64,000 bases of DNA from Bradyrhizobium tropiciagri (GCF_001189845.1 NZ_LFLZ01000011.1:1-64000), one strand, 5' to 3'; positions 25,811 to 35,455 are shown, numbered from the stretch's first letter. Notes: a model not told the origin generated them from the letters alone. Numbers and translations are program-made.

Positions 25811-27356
25811 GTGCGTGCCCCGACATCATCGCCCCGATCGCTTCACGGCTGAACGATCCGGCCGCGAGCTCGCCAACCAGCTTGCCGCGGTAGATCACCG
25901 CGATCCGATCCGACACCGCCATCAGCTCCTCGAGCTCGCTCGAGATCAGAAGCACCCCGAGGCCGTCATCGCGCGCGGCACGGATGCGGTTGTAGACAGC
26001 CTCGATCGCACCGACGTCGAGCCCGCGCGTCGGCTGTGCCGCAAGCAGAAACACCAGCGGATCGAGCGACAGCTCGCGTGCAAGTACCGCCTTCTGCTGA
26101 TTGCCGCCGGAGAGGCTCGCCATCGAAACATCGGGGCTGCTTGCCCGCACGTCGAAGTCGCGCATCATCGCCTCCGCCGCCTTGCGCCGCGCCGACTTGT
26201 CGAGCAGGCCGAAGCGGCTGAATTTTCCGATCGCGCCGAGAAAAAGGTTCTCGGCCACCGACAATTCCTTGATGCAGGCGACCGCATGGCGATCCTCGGG
26301 CACGATGCCAACACCCGCATCCGTGATCTCCTGCGGCGAGCAACCGCCGACCGACGTTCCGCCGACGACGATCGCCCCTGCGCTCGGCGCGGCGAGCCCG
26401 GCCAGGATCAGCCCGAGCTCGGTCTGGCCGTTGCCCTCGACGCCCGCGATCCCGACGATCTCGCCGGTGCCGACCGTGAGGCTCAGACCGTCGAGCCTCG
26501 GCACGCCATGCGGGTCACGGTACACGAGGTCCGAGATCTCGAGCACCGCCTCACCCGGCGACGCCGGACCAGCATCGCCTGAGGGTTTCACCGGCGTCTT
26601 GCCTTCGATATCGACCGCCGCGGCGAGCACCGAGCCTGCCGACTGCACATCCCGGCCGACCATGGACCGCACCAGCGACCGGATGTCGGCGCCCTCCATC
26701 GCGACCGTCTCGATGATGCGGCCCTGCCGCAGCACCGTGGTGCGATCGGCGACGCGGCTGATCTCGCCGAGCTTGTGCGTCACCAGGATCACGGATTTTC
26801 CACGCAGCGCGACCTGGCGGCAGATCGCCAGCAGCGCATCGATTTCGTCCGGCTGCAGCACAGCCGTCGGCTCGTCGAGTACGAGCAGTTGCGGATCGCC
26901 GAGCAGGCACTTGATGATCTCGACCCGCTGCCGCTCGCCGACCGAGAGGTCCTCGATGCGCGCTTCGGGATCGATCTCGAGCCCGTACTCCGCCGCGAGC
27001 TGCTCCATCCGCACGATGATGTCCTGCGGCTTCAGCACCGCGCTGGCGCGGCCGAGCATCAGGTTCTCGGCCACGCTCATGTTGGGCACCAGGCTGAAAT
27101 GCTGGTGGACCATCACGACGCCGCGCTGCAGCGCTTCCGCCGGGCCGCGGGGATGGAACGGCTCTCCGCCCAGCGTCATCGTGCCGGCATCCGGCCGGTG
27201 CACCCCGAACACCAGGTTGCACAACGTGGATTTGCCGGCACCGTTCTCGCCAAGCAGGCAGTGCACCTCGCCGCGCTCGATCTGCAGCGAAATGTCGTCG
27301 AGCGCGGTGAAGGCCCCGAAGCGCTTGGTCAAGCCAGACAGTTCGAGAACAGCCAC
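25803..27356 (-). CDS. BMP-type ABC importer ATPase, duplicated cassette
   Basis: A 517-aa protein with two ABC domains (about residues 1-235 and 265-510). The first has Walker A GENGAGKST and signature LSVGERQR. The second has a degenerate Walker A (GVEGNGQTE) and LSGGNQQK, with PTRGLDVGAIE downstream. This asymmetry is normal for RbsA/NupO-like ATPases. A GTG start at 27356 lies 2 nt after the BMP gene stop. An additional 52 upstream codons in frame fall inside the BMP gene and were excluded. Confidence 0.9.
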   Translation of the reverse strand: MAVLELSGLTKRFGAFTALDDISLQIERGEVHCLLGENGAGKSTLCNLVFGVHRPDAGTMTLGGEPFHPRGPAEALQRGVVMVHQHFSLVPNMSVAENLMLGRASAVLKPQDIIVRMEQLAAEYGLEIDPEARIEDLSVGERQRVEIIKCLLGDPQLLVLDEPTAVLQPDEIDALLAICRQVALRGKSVILVTHKLGEISRVADRTTVLRQGRIIETVAMEGADIRSLVRSMVGRDVQSAGSVLAAAVDIEGKTPVKPSGDAGPASPGEAVLEISDLVYRDPHGVPRLDGLSLTVGTGEIVGIAGVEGNGQTELGLILAGLAAPSAGAIVVGGTSVGGCSPQEITDAGVGIVPEDRHAVACIKELSVAENLFLGAIGKFSRFGLLDKSARRKAAEAMMRDFDVRASSPDVSMASLSGGNQQKAVLARELSLDPLVFLLAAQPTRGLDVGAIEAVYNRIRAARDDGLGVLLISSELEELMAVSDRIAVIYRGKLVGELAAGSFSREAIGAMMSGHAHV

Positions 27357-27358
27357 GG

Positions 27359-28348
27359 TCAGCCCACCTTGACTTTGATCTTGTTCGACAGCAGGTCGTC
27401 CTTCAACTCCTTGATCTTGGCCTGGATCTCTGGCGTTGCCCCGGTGCAGATCTCGATGTCGGCGGAACGTGGCCCCATGGCGAGGCCGAACTGCTTGTAT
27501 TCCGGGTGCCACGTTCCGGCGACCGCCTGGTCGATGGCGTACTCGACCATGAATCCGATGCCGCTCACCGTGTAGGCGATGTAGAGCGGGTTGTTGTCGG
27601 AGCAGTAGTTGGTATAGCTCCCGATCATCTTGGTGCTTTTCTCGCGCGCCGCCTGCTCCATGCCGCGAACGCCGAGATTGAGGATGTTGTAGTGCACGTC
27701 GGCGCCCTGCGCGATCGCCGCAAGGGTCGCTTCCTTCGCCTTGGCGACGTCGTCAAAATCGCCGGTGTAGGTCACGAAGCATTTGGTATCCGGCTTGACG
27801 TGCTTGGCGCCGTTCGCGAACTCCGTTCCGGTGTTGACGATGGCCGGAATTTCAAGGCCGCCGACATAGCTCACCGCGCCGTTCTTCGACATCATCGCCG
27901 CAACCGCGCCGGCAATGAAGCCGATCTGGGCCTGCAGCACGTCGTATTGCGCGACGTTTTCGGTCGGCTGTCCGGTCGGACCGACGATGGAGAACTTCAC
28001 CTTCGGAAAGCGCTTGGCGACCTTGAGCACCGATGCCTGGGTCTGCCCCGCGGCGCCGATCACCATGTCGTTCTTGGTCGCGAGCGTGACGAGCGCCTGC
28101 TCCATGTCGGCGAACTTGACGTTCTCGATCGACGTGATCACGACCTTGTTGCCGTGGCGCTGCTCGGCCGCCTTCATGCCGCTGTAGGCCGACTCCATCC
28201 AGCCATGGTCGGCCCGCGACCCCGGAATGAGAATGCCGATGCGGAGCGGCTTCGCCGCATCGTCGGCGAAGGCGAGCCGGCCTGATGAACCGATAAAGGC
28301 CGCCGAGAGCAGGCCAGTTTGCAGAAATGCACGACGGGTAGAGTTCAT
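27359..28348 (-). CDS. BMP-family substrate-binding protein
   Basis: A 329-aa periplasmic binding protein of the Bmp/PnrA family. The N-terminus STRRAFLQTGLLSAAFIG is a probable Tat signal. The mature part (KPLRIGILIPGSRADHGWMESAYSGM) has the family's two-lobe fold with GPTGQPTENVAQYDVLQAQIGFIAG. Family members bind nucleosides, purines or, in plant-associated bacteria, other small amides. Location just after the DUF1116 gene implies its ligand feeds the FdrA/DUF1116 pathway. Confidence 0.9.
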   Translation of the reverse strand: MNSTRRAFLQTGLLSAAFIGSSGRLAFADDAAKPLRIGILIPGSRADHGWMESAYSGMKAAEQRHGNKVVITSIENVKFADMEQALVTLATKNDMVIGAAGQTQASVLKVAKRFPKVKFSIVGPTGQPTENVAQYDVLQAQIGFIAGAVAAMMSKNGAVSYVGGLEIPAIVNTGTEFANGAKHVKPDTKCFVTYTGDFDDVAKAKEATLAAIAQGADVHYNILNLGVRGMEQAAREKSTKMIGSYTNYCSDNNPLYIAYTVSGIGFMVEYAIDQAVAGTWHPEYKQFGLAMGPRSADIEICTGATPEIQAKIKELKDDLLSNKIKVKVG

Positions 28349-28448
28349 GTGTTTCCTCCTGTTCGTTCCCGGTGTCGCCGCACTCTTTGTTGCGGCATTT
28401 TTTGTATCGGCGGCGCGGCCGCGCCGTCAGTTTCAGAATCGAAACAAT

Positions 28449-29897
28449 TCATCTCGCGCCAATCGCCGCCAAAACTCCGACAGCGTCGACGAAGCATTTC
28501 ATCGGCGCCTGCACGACGCCGGCGCCGATGATCCCCATGCCCGGCTCCTTGTGCGCCGTTGCGGTGTTGATGACCGGCCGCATGCTCTCGTCCACGACCT
28601 TGCGGACGTCGATGCCGACCGGAGCTCCGATGAAGTCGAGCATCGGCAGAGTGAAGCCGGGATTGCGGCCGATCGTGACGTGGGCCATCTCGCGCGAATA
28701 ACGCAGGGCGTCCTGCGGCGTGCCGCCGACGAACTGGACCATCGCGGGAGCCGCGGCCATCGCAAACGCGCCGAGCCCCGCGGTCTCGGTGATCGCGCTA
28801 TCGCCGATATCGGGATTGGCATCGGCCTCGCTGAAACCCGGCAGGAACAGGCCGACCGGAATATCGGCCGGACCGACGAACCACTGCCCGTCCAGTCCGC
28901 TGACCCTGATGCCGACATTCACGCCGTTGCGCGCCATCGCCGTCACGATGCTGCTGAACGGCACGCCGTGCGCGGCATCCATGGTCGCCTTGCACGCCGC
29001 CATCGACAGGCTGAGGAAGAACATGTCGTCAGCCCCGATCGTCCGCAGCGTCTCGTGAACCAGGTCGCGCGAGATCGAGGACTTGAGCAGCGATTCCGTG
29101 ACGGCGCGATACAGCAGCAGCGTCGCCGCCGTGTTGCGGTTGTGGACGTCGTCGCCCATGTGCAGCGACTGCGACATCAGCGGCTTCAGCGGCAATCCAC
29201 CGTCGATGCCGGCGACCGCGGCCTTCAGACATGGCGCCAGCACAGTCTCGATGAGCTTGAGGCCTTCGATCACCTCGGGCGCGAACGCACCGAAACGCAG
29301 TGTCTTGGCGCCGCCGGATTCCATCATCGGCGCATAGGCGCGATTGCCGGAGGTCTCGTTCTGCACCACGAAGAGCGGCATCGAGGGCGAGATGATCCCG
29401 GTCATCGGCCCGACCGCACCGAATTCATGGCACGGCGCGAAGCGGATGCCGCCTGACGCGGCGAGTTGCTCGGCCTCCCGCGGGCTCGTCGCCCAGTTCT
29501 CATAGAGGATCGCGCCGACCACCGCGCCCTTCATCGGGCCGCACATATCGTTCCAGGCGATCGGCGGACCGGCATGGAGCAGCGTCCGGCCCATGTCCGG
29601 CCAGACCTCCGATGCATGTGCCGCGATGTCGACCCATACCGGCTGCGCGGTCAGGATCCGCTCGAGCACTTCGGCATTGGCGCGATCGATCCGCGATCCC
29701 AAGCAATCCGCATCTGTGGTGTCGCCGACCAGTTGCGCGAGGCTCCAGGCGACCTCGGGACTTCCGTCGCCGACCGGCTGCCATTGCAGACGCACCAGCG
29801 GCGCACCGCTGCTTTCGACGCCGCGATCGAGATCGGATGCGCCGAGACTGATGACGGATGTCTTGTTCTGGAGCGCGGAAGGGGCTGCGTTCATCAT
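28449..29897 (-). CDS. DUF1116 protein (AllG/YlbE-like), copy 1, with extra N-terminal domain
   Basis: A 482-aa DUF1116 protein. In E. coli the relative AllG works with AllF (FdrA) and AllH as oxamic transcarbamylase, which splits oxalurate into oxamate and carbamoyl phosphate. Landmark blocks are HAGPPIAWNDMCGPMKGAVVGAI, GAVGPMTGI, MGDDVHNRN, and DANPDIGDSAITET near the C-terminus. Compared with copy 2 (416 aa) it has about 65 more N-terminal residues. These contain VISLGASDLDRGVESSG and VRLQWQPVGDGSPEVAWSLA, which align with the free 62-aa protein encoded at 35456-35644. It overlaps FdrA copy 1 by ATGA. Confidence 0.85.
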   Translation of the reverse strand: MMNAAPSALQNKTSVISLGASDLDRGVESSGAPLVRLQWQPVGDGSPEVAWSLAQLVGDTTDADCLGSRIDRANAEVLERILTAQPVWVDIAAHASEVWPDMGRTLLHAGPPIAWNDMCGPMKGAVVGAILYENWATSPREAEQLAASGGIRFAPCHEFGAVGPMTGIISPSMPLFVVQNETSGNRAYAPMMESGGAKTLRFGAFAPEVIEGLKLIETVLAPCLKAAVAGIDGGLPLKPLMSQSLHMGDDVHNRNTAATLLLYRAVTESLLKSSISRDLVHETLRTIGADDMFFLSLSMAACKATMDAAHGVPFSSIVTAMARNGVNVGIRVSGLDGQWFVGPADIPVGLFLPGFSEADANPDIGDSAITETAGLGAFAMAAAPAMVQFVGGTPQDALRYSREMAHVTIGRNPGFTLPMLDFIGAPVGIDVRKVVDESMRPVINTATAHKEPGMGIIGAGVVQAPMKCFVDAVGVLAAIGAR

Positions 29898-31492
29898 CGT
29901 TCTCCACCTAGCATCACGCGACGCCCGGTGGCGTTGTCGTCCGCTTCCATGCGGCTCGCGATGGCTTGCGCGGAACGGGCTGCCCCCGTGCTGCTGCCGA
30001 CAAGCTCGGCGCCGGCGTCCGCCAACATGGCTTTCTGGGTCTCGAAGGATTGCGGATCTGCATCGGTGCCGCAGACGAAGCAGATCACCGGAAGCTCCCG
30101 CCCCTGCCCGCGCACGGCGGCTTTCGCCCGGCGGATCGCCGGAGCCAGGATCTCTGCCGGATTGGGGTGACTGCCGTAGCCCAGCACGACGTCCAGCACG
30201 ATGCAGGCGACAGTCGGATCGTCCGCTTCCTTCAACAGCCGCTCGATCCGCACGCCATGGTCGATCATCGGATGCGGACGTCCCACCGTGAATTCATCAC
30301 TGCCGAGATCGATCGCGGTGTGTCCTTGGCTCGCTTCCACATCGGCCAGACGGTCCGCGTCGGCCAGCGGCGCGTTCGACCGGACCCGAAAGCCGGCCGC
30401 CCGCCAAATGGTCTGGGCTTCCGAGCAGAACGTGCCGCCGGAGTAGAGCCCGCGCAGATAGCGCTGCGAAGGCACCAGCGACGCACAGACCCGCGTTACC
30501 AACGCTCCGATCGACTGCTCGTCACTCACGGGTTGGCGCGCTCCCGCAAGCGCGACCGCCTGCCGCGCCGTCTCCTCGAGCGACGACGTGCGGTGAACAT
30601 CGCCGGCGGATGCGGCCGGCTCGCCGCCAAGGAAGCAGATCACGACCGGCTTTCCGATCGCGCCGGCGCGCTCGATCACCCGCCTCTGGACATCGCGCGC
30701 AGGAGGCTTGGAGACGATGGCGACGACCTTGGTCTGCGGGTCCGCGGCCAGCAGGTCCAGGCCCTGCAACATGGTGATGCCGCCGACCTCGCTGGAAACA
30801 TCGTGGCTGCCGGTGCCGATGGCCTGCGAGATGCCCAGGCCATGACGATGGATCTGGCACATCACTTCCTGCAGACCGGTGCCCGATGCGCCGACGAGCC
30901 CGATCGCGCCCCGCCGAACGACGTTGGCAAATCCGAGCGGCACGCCATTGATGATCGCCGTGCCGCAATCCGGCCCCATCAGCAGCAGGCCCTTCTGCGC
31001 CGCGACGCGCTTGATGGCCTGCTCCTGCTCGATCGGCACGTTGTCGCTGAACAGCAGCACGTTCAGACCCCGCCGCAGCGCCTTCAACGCTTCCGCCGCG
31101 GCGTAGGGGCCCGGCACCGAGATCATTGCGAGGTCGGCATGATCGGCAATCGCGACGCCGCGGGAGATTGAGCGCGGCGGCGCGTCCGCCGCCGCTTCAG
31201 CCGATCCGCCCTTCGGCTCTTCGCCGACGATCAGGGAGTGGATCTCCTGCTCCGCGGCTGCGAGCTTCTCGGGCGCATCGTCCGCCACAACGATCATGAT
31301 ATCGCCGGGCTTGGCGCTCTCGAGCGCCGGGCTCATCAGCCCGGCCTGCTGCAGGAATTCCTTGTTGCTGCGCGTTCCCATCAGCAGCGTGACCCGCTGC
31401 ACGCCGGTCCGCGCGACCGTGACCTGCGAGATCCGCATCAACGACACGGAATCCTTGTACAGGTTCGCCTTAATGCTGGATTGGATGGCCAT
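29894..31492 (-). CDS. fdrA: FdrA-family transcarbamoylase subunit, copy 1
   Basis: A 532-aa protein of the FdrA (AllF) family, related to succinyl-CoA ligase folds. Features in order: KDSVSLMRISQ near the N-terminus with VTLLMGTRSNKEFL; LNVLLFSDNVPIEQE; MGPDCGTAIINGVPLGFANV; GASGTGLQEVMCQIHRHGLG; and DVVLGYGSHPNPAE near residue 440. It ends without the C-terminal tail of about 50 residues that I recall for E. coli FdrA. It is followed directly by DUF1116 copy 1. The order FdrA then DUF1116 is the reverse of copy 2. It is quite diverged from copy 2, suggesting a different substrate. Confidence 0.85.
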   Translation of the reverse strand: MAIQSSIKANLYKDSVSLMRISQVTVARTGVQRVTLLMGTRSNKEFLQQAGLMSPALESAKPGDIMIVVADDAPEKLAAAEQEIHSLIVGEEPKGGSAEAAADAPPRSISRGVAIADHADLAMISVPGPYAAAEALKALRRGLNVLLFSDNVPIEQEQAIKRVAAQKGLLLMGPDCGTAIINGVPLGFANVVRRGAIGLVGASGTGLQEVMCQIHRHGLGISQAIGTGSHDVSSEVGGITMLQGLDLLAADPQTKVVAIVSKPPARDVQRRVIERAGAIGKPVVICFLGGEPAASAGDVHRTSSLEETARQAVALAGARQPVSDEQSIGALVTRVCASLVPSQRYLRGLYSGGTFCSEAQTIWRAAGFRVRSNAPLADADRLADVEASQGHTAIDLGSDEFTVGRPHPMIDHGVRIERLLKEADDPTVACIVLDVVLGYGSHPNPAEILAPAIRRAKAAVRGQGRELPVICFVCGTDADPQSFETQKAMLADAGAELVGSSTGAARSAQAIASRMEADDNATGRRVMLGGER

Positions 31493-31577
31493 GGCCCTGT
31501 CGTTCCCTTGAATCCCGCAGGCTGCTTGTTGGTCTTGTGCTTGAGCTTCAGCCGGCGGCTAGCTCGATTGCCTGATC

Positions 31578-31606
31578 AGTTGAGGCGCCGATCCGGCGTC
31601 TCAACT
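31578..31606. other. Long perfect-stem hairpin between carbamate kinase and FdrA copy 1
   Basis: AGTTGAGGCGCCG (31578-31590) pairs with CGGCGTCTCAACT (31594-31606) around a 3-nt ATC loop: a 13-bp stem with one G-U pair. It lies in the 233-nt gap between carbamate kinase and FdrA copy 1, the only long gap inside the operon. No T-run follows on either strand, so RNA processing, stabilisation or attenuation is more likely than simple termination. Nothing else is evident in the gap. Confidence 0.6.
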
Positions 31607-31725
31607 GCTTCTGCTCGGTGAGCGCGGGCACCATTGCGGCCATGAAAATCGAACCGCCATCTTGCTCGACACTCGGGTACGGATTGGCGCAGGTGGATAT
31701 CCCTCCGATGCGCCACTCCCGGTGC

Positions 31726-32685
31726 TTACTGAACGATGTGCGTCCCGGTCTCGCCCCGCAGCGCCGCCATGGCGCAATCGAGGTGACTGATGATCGCCCG
31801 CTTGCCCCCACCCTCGAGAAACCGGATTGCGGCATCGACCTTGGGTCCCATGCTTCCGGGAGGAAAGTGTCCTTCGCGGTGGTAAGCCTTGATCTCCTCG
31901 AGGCTGACCTGATCCAGGTCCCTCTTGTTCGGCTTGCCGAAATTCACTGCGACGCGCGGGACCGCGGTCAGGATCAGCAATTCCTCGATGCCCAGCACAT
32001 TCGCGATATGGGCCGATGTCAGATCCTTGTCGATCACCGCCGGCACGCCGGTCCGCACGCCCTTAGCATCACGGACCACGGGAACGCCGCCGCCGCCTCC
32101 CGCGATGACGATCGTTCCACGCTTGACCAATGCGTCGACCAGCGAGATGTCGCAGACATGCTTGGGCTTCGGCGACGGCACGACATGACGCCAGCCGCGC
32201 CCTGAATCCTCGCGCATCGCCCAATTGAGCTCGGCGCTGATCTTCTTGGCCTCGTCCTCGGAAAAGAACGGCCCGACGAACTTGGTCGGATTCTTGAACG
32301 CGGGATCGTCCTTGTCCACTTCTACCTGGGTCAGCAGGCTTGCCACATGCCGCTGGTTGCCCTGTTCGCGCAGCGCATTCTCGATCGCCTGCATCAGGAG
32401 ATAGCCGATGCCGCCCTGGCTGTGCGCAACGCAGATGTCCATGTCCATCGGCGGAATCCGGCTCATCGTCAGCATCTGGCGCATCATGATCTTGCCGACC
32501 ACCGGCCCGTTGCCGTGGGTGATGACCAGCTCGTTGTCGAGCTGCGCCAGCGGCAGCAGCGCTTCCGCGGTGATCTGCGCGACCGACTTCTGCTCCTGTG
32601 AGGTGCCCCTGATATCCTCGGGGTGAACCGCATTACCGCCGATCGCGACCACCAGGCGGCGCGGCACTTCGTTGAGTGTACGCAT
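31726..32685 (-). CDS. arcC: Carbamate kinase
   Basis: A 319-aa carbamate kinase converting carbamoyl phosphate and ADP into ATP and carbamate (then CO2 and ammonia). Visible family motifs are LVVAIGGNAV at the start, ITHGNGPVVGK, and VIAGGGGGVPV with VIDKDLTSAHIA around the nucleotide site. Start at 32685 is supported by GGGAGGTAAGG upstream; the open frame continues upstream only as an antisense-like extension. It lies 4 nt after FdrA copy 2, so the carbamoyl phosphate made by the transcarbamoylase is used at once, as with AllK in E. coli. Confidence 0.95.
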   Translation of the reverse strand: MRTLNEVPRRLVVAIGGNAVHPEDIRGTSQEQKSVAQITAEALLPLAQLDNELVITHGNGPVVGKIMMRQMLTMSRIPPMDMDICVAHSQGGIGYLLMQAIENALREQGNQRHVASLLTQVEVDKDDPAFKNPTKFVGPFFSEDEAKKISAELNWAMREDSGRGWRHVVPSPKPKHVCDISLVDALVKRGTIVIAGGGGGVPVVRDAKGVRTGVPAVIDKDLTSAHIANVLGIEELLILTAVPRVAVNFGKPNKRDLDQVSLEEIKAYHREGHFPPGSMGPKVDAAIRFLEGGGKRAIISHLDCAMAALRGETGTHIVQ

Positions 32686-32689
32686 TTCC

Positions 32690-34198
32690 TTACCTCCCGG
32701 CATTCTGGACGATGGCGACCGCGAGCTCGCAGGCCTGCGCGTTCGACGGCGCAACGATGAATCCGGCCTGCTCCAGTTTCCTGATCTGCGCGGAGCGCCC
32801 TTGCGGATCCTGCTCCGTGCCGACGACGGACGCGACCAAGACAGGTGCATCCTGCCCGCGATCGGCGGCGATCTTCGCCAGATGCTCGGCGGGATCGGCA
32901 TGCGCGCCATAGCCGAGCACGAGATCGAGTAGAATCACCGAGAGATCGCGGTTCTTGAGCGCGGCACGCAACGCATCGTCGCGCACCGACGGGTCGATCA
33001 TCGGGTGCGGCCGGCCGCGGGTGTACTCGTCGTCGCCGAGGTCGATCAGCCGGTCCCGTCCGGCGCTCGGCTCCACGCCGAGCTTGGGTACGCCGGGGAT
33101 GGCGGCGTTCGACGCCACCTTCCGGCCCGCGGCAGCGAGGATCACCTGGGCTTCGGCGCACAGCGTTCCGCCGGCGAACAAACCCTCGATGCCGCCCCGA
33201 CCGCTGCGCGGAAGCCGTGACGCGACAGCGTTCGCGTCGAAGTCCGCTCCGATCTGCTTGTGTCCCAGTGCCAACTCCGCCGCGCCCTTCAGCGTCGGCG
33301 AGAAGCGGGCGTTCGCCGGGAGCTGGACCTCCGACGCACCGATGAAGCACACGGTGTACGACTTCCGGCTTCTGCCGATCCGCTCAAGGACGGACTTGGC
33401 GACATCGGGATGCGGCGGCTTCGAGATCAGCACCACGTGATCGGTTTCCGGATCGGCATCGAATGCATCGATCGCCATCAGCGTGGTGATGCCGCCGATA
33501 TCCTTCTTCAGATCGCGCCCGCCGACCCCGATGGCGTGGGAGATTCCCGCGCCGGCTTCCGAGATTAGGCACGAGATCTCCTGCGTACCGGTGCCCGACG
33601 CGCCGATGATGCCGATCCTGCCGCGCGTGAGCTTGTTGGCGAACGCCAGCGGCGCGCCGCCGATCACGGCCGTTCCGCAATCCGGTCCCATCATCAGGAG
33701 GCCGGCCGCCCGCGCCTGCTGCTTGAGCGACAATTCGTCCTCGAGGGACACGTTGTCGCTGAACATCAGCACGTGCAGGCCGCGATTGAGCGCCTTGCGG
33801 GCCTCGGCGGCGGCGAATTCTCCGGGAACGGAGATCAGCGCAAGATTGATCTCCGGCCTGGCCGTGACAGCGGCGGCAATCGAGTGCGGCCGCCAGGCGG
33901 CCTGCGCCTCGCCCTGGGTCTTCGGCTTGTCGAGCGACTTGATCGCATTGTCGAGGGCTTCGCGAGCGGCGGACTCGGACTCGGCCTTGACCGCGATCAC
34001 GAGGTCGTTGCCTTTTACGGCAGTGCCCTCCTCCAGCAGCCCCGCATTGCGCATGATCGCCGCGTTCGACGGCGTTCCCATCATCAGCGCCGCCTCGATC
34101 ACGCCGGGCGAGCCGGCCACCTCGCGCGAGAGCCGCATCAGCGCGACCGAGTCGAGATAGAATCCCTTGCGGACCTCGTTCAGGACGACGACGTTCAT
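32690..34198 (-). CDS. fdrA: FdrA-family transcarbamoylase subunit, copy 2
   Basis: A 502-aa FdrA/AllF-like protein, closer to the E. coli type than copy 1. Features: RKGFYLDSVALMRLSREVAG, ALMMGTPSNAAIM, VLMFSDNVSLEDELSLK, MGPDCGTAVIGGAPLAFANK, IGASGTGTQEISCLISEAGAG, AIGVGGRDLKKDIGGI, and DLVLGYGAHADPAEHL. It lacks the C-terminal tail found in E. coli FdrA (from memory); a free protein with that sequence is encoded three genes upstream in this operon. The ATG overlaps the DUF1116 copy 2 stop. A long upstream open frame is antisense noise. Confidence 0.9.
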   Translation of the reverse strand: MNVVVLNEVRKGFYLDSVALMRLSREVAGSPGVIEAALMMGTPSNAAIMRNAGLLEEGTAVKGNDLVIAVKAESESAAREALDNAIKSLDKPKTQGEAQAAWRPHSIAAAVTARPEINLALISVPGEFAAAEARKALNRGLHVLMFSDNVSLEDELSLKQQARAAGLLMMGPDCGTAVIGGAPLAFANKLTRGRIGIIGASGTGTQEISCLISEAGAGISHAIGVGGRDLKKDIGGITTLMAIDAFDADPETDHVVLISKPPHPDVAKSVLERIGRSRKSYTVCFIGASEVQLPANARFSPTLKGAAELALGHKQIGADFDANAVASRLPRSGRGGIEGLFAGGTLCAEAQVILAAAGRKVASNAAIPGVPKLGVEPSAGRDRLIDLGDDEYTRGRPHPMIDPSVRDDALRAALKNRDLSVILLDLVLGYGAHADPAEHLAKIAADRGQDAPVLVASVVGTEQDPQGRSAQIRKLEQAGFIVAPSNAQACELAVAIVQNAGR

Positions 34199-35445
34199 GA
34201 CACACCCAAATCCTTGGCGATCGCGACGATCGCCTGCTGGAAGCACGCTAGCGGCGCCTTGACCACGCCGGCACCGACCTGGCCGATGCCGGGCTCGCGA
34301 TGCGCGATGCCTGTGTTGATGACCGGCACCACGCCGGAATCGACGACCAAACGGATATCGATGCCGGTCGGCACGCCCGCGAAGTCCATCGCGGCGATGG
34401 TCCATTCCGGGTTCTGCGCGACCGTGATCTCGCCCATCGAGCGGGTGAAGTTGCCGGCCTCGGACGGCGCGCCGGCACCGACGAAGCCTGCGACGGCCGG
34501 CGCCGCCGCCATTGCAAATCCACCGAGACCGATCGTCTCGACGATGGCGGAATCGCCCATGTCCGGGTTGGCGTCCTTCTCGGAATAGCCGGCGAAATAC
34601 AGCCCTTCCGGCATTTCGACCGGCGCGGTGAACCATTGCTCCCCGAGCCCGCTGACGCGGATGCCGAAATCGGTGCCGTTGCGGCACATGGTGGTGACGA
34701 TGGTCGACCCCCGAATGCCGTTGGCAGGATCGGTGATCGCCTTGCCCATCGCCATCGCGATGTTGAGGAAGAATTGATCATTCTGCCCGATGAACGCGAG
34801 GCATTCCGCGAGCACGGCGTTTTCGGTCGAGGTCCGCGCCATCCAGGGCGCGATCTCGCGAAGGAAAACGCTCGAGCAGGCGAGATTGCGCTGATGCAAC
34901 TCGTCGCCCATCGACAAGCCCCGCGCGACGATTGATTTGAGGTCGATGCCGCCGGCGGCGCGGATCGCCTCGCCCAGCGTCGGCCCGAACACGTCGCGCA
35001 ACCAGGCGAGCCGCTTCAGCACGCTCGCGTCGTTGCCGCCGAAGCGCATCACCTTGCCGAGCCCCTCGTTGATCGCGCAATAGGCCCGGTTGGAGAAGCG
35101 CGCATTCTCGACCACGAACAGCGGCATCGACATGGTGGTCATGCCGGTCATCGGACCGACTGCGCCAAAGTGGTGGTTCGGGTGGAATTCGATCTCGCCA
35201 CTGGCGGCGAGCTTGGTCGCGGTCGGCAGATCCTGCGCCCATCCCTCGAACACGATGGCGCCGGCGACCGCACCGCGCATCGGGCCGCACATCCTGTCCC
35301 AGGAGATCGGTGGTCCGGCGTGGAGGATCATCCGTTCGCGCAGGCCCGGAATCAATTGACGGGCGGGAACGATGTCGATCAGCCGCGGCTCCCCTTCGAG
35401 GATCCGGGTGAGCGCGTGCTGGTTTGCGTCTTCGATCAGCTTCAT
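34195..35445 (-). CDS. DUF1116 protein (AllG/YlbE-like), copy 2
   Basis: A 416-aa DUF1116 protein, the length usual for E. coli AllG. It has ILHAGPPISWDRMCGPMRGA, GAVGPMTGMTTMSMPLFVV, MGDELHQRN, TTMCRNGTDFGIRVSGLG and DANPDMGDSAIVET. It is coupled by ATGA to FdrA copy 2 and preceded by the 62-aa protein. I chose the ATG at 35445 with GAGGG at good distance. Expected to form the transcarbamoylase complex with FdrA copy 2, feeding carbamoyl phosphate to the kinase. Confidence 0.88.
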   Translation of the reverse strand: MKLIEDANQHALTRILEGEPRLIDIVPARQLIPGLRERMILHAGPPISWDRMCGPMRGAVAGAIVFEGWAQDLPTATKLAASGEIEFHPNHHFGAVGPMTGMTTMSMPLFVVENARFSNRAYCAINEGLGKVMRFGGNDASVLKRLAWLRDVFGPTLGEAIRAAGGIDLKSIVARGLSMGDELHQRNLACSSVFLREIAPWMARTSTENAVLAECLAFIGQNDQFFLNIAMAMGKAITDPANGIRGSTIVTTMCRNGTDFGIRVSGLGEQWFTAPVEMPEGLYFAGYSEKDANPDMGDSAIVETIGLGGFAMAAAPAVAGFVGAGAPSEAGNFTRSMGEITVAQNPEWTIAAMDFAGVPTGIDIRLVVDSGVVPVINTGIAHREPGIGQVGAGVVKAPLACFQQAIVAIAKDLGVS

Positions 35446-35455
35446 CGGTGCGCCC

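Noticed and set aside
31548..31835. 95-codon minus frame upstream of FdrA copy 1
   Set aside because: Overlaps the carbamate kinase 3' end out of frame and shows no family pattern.
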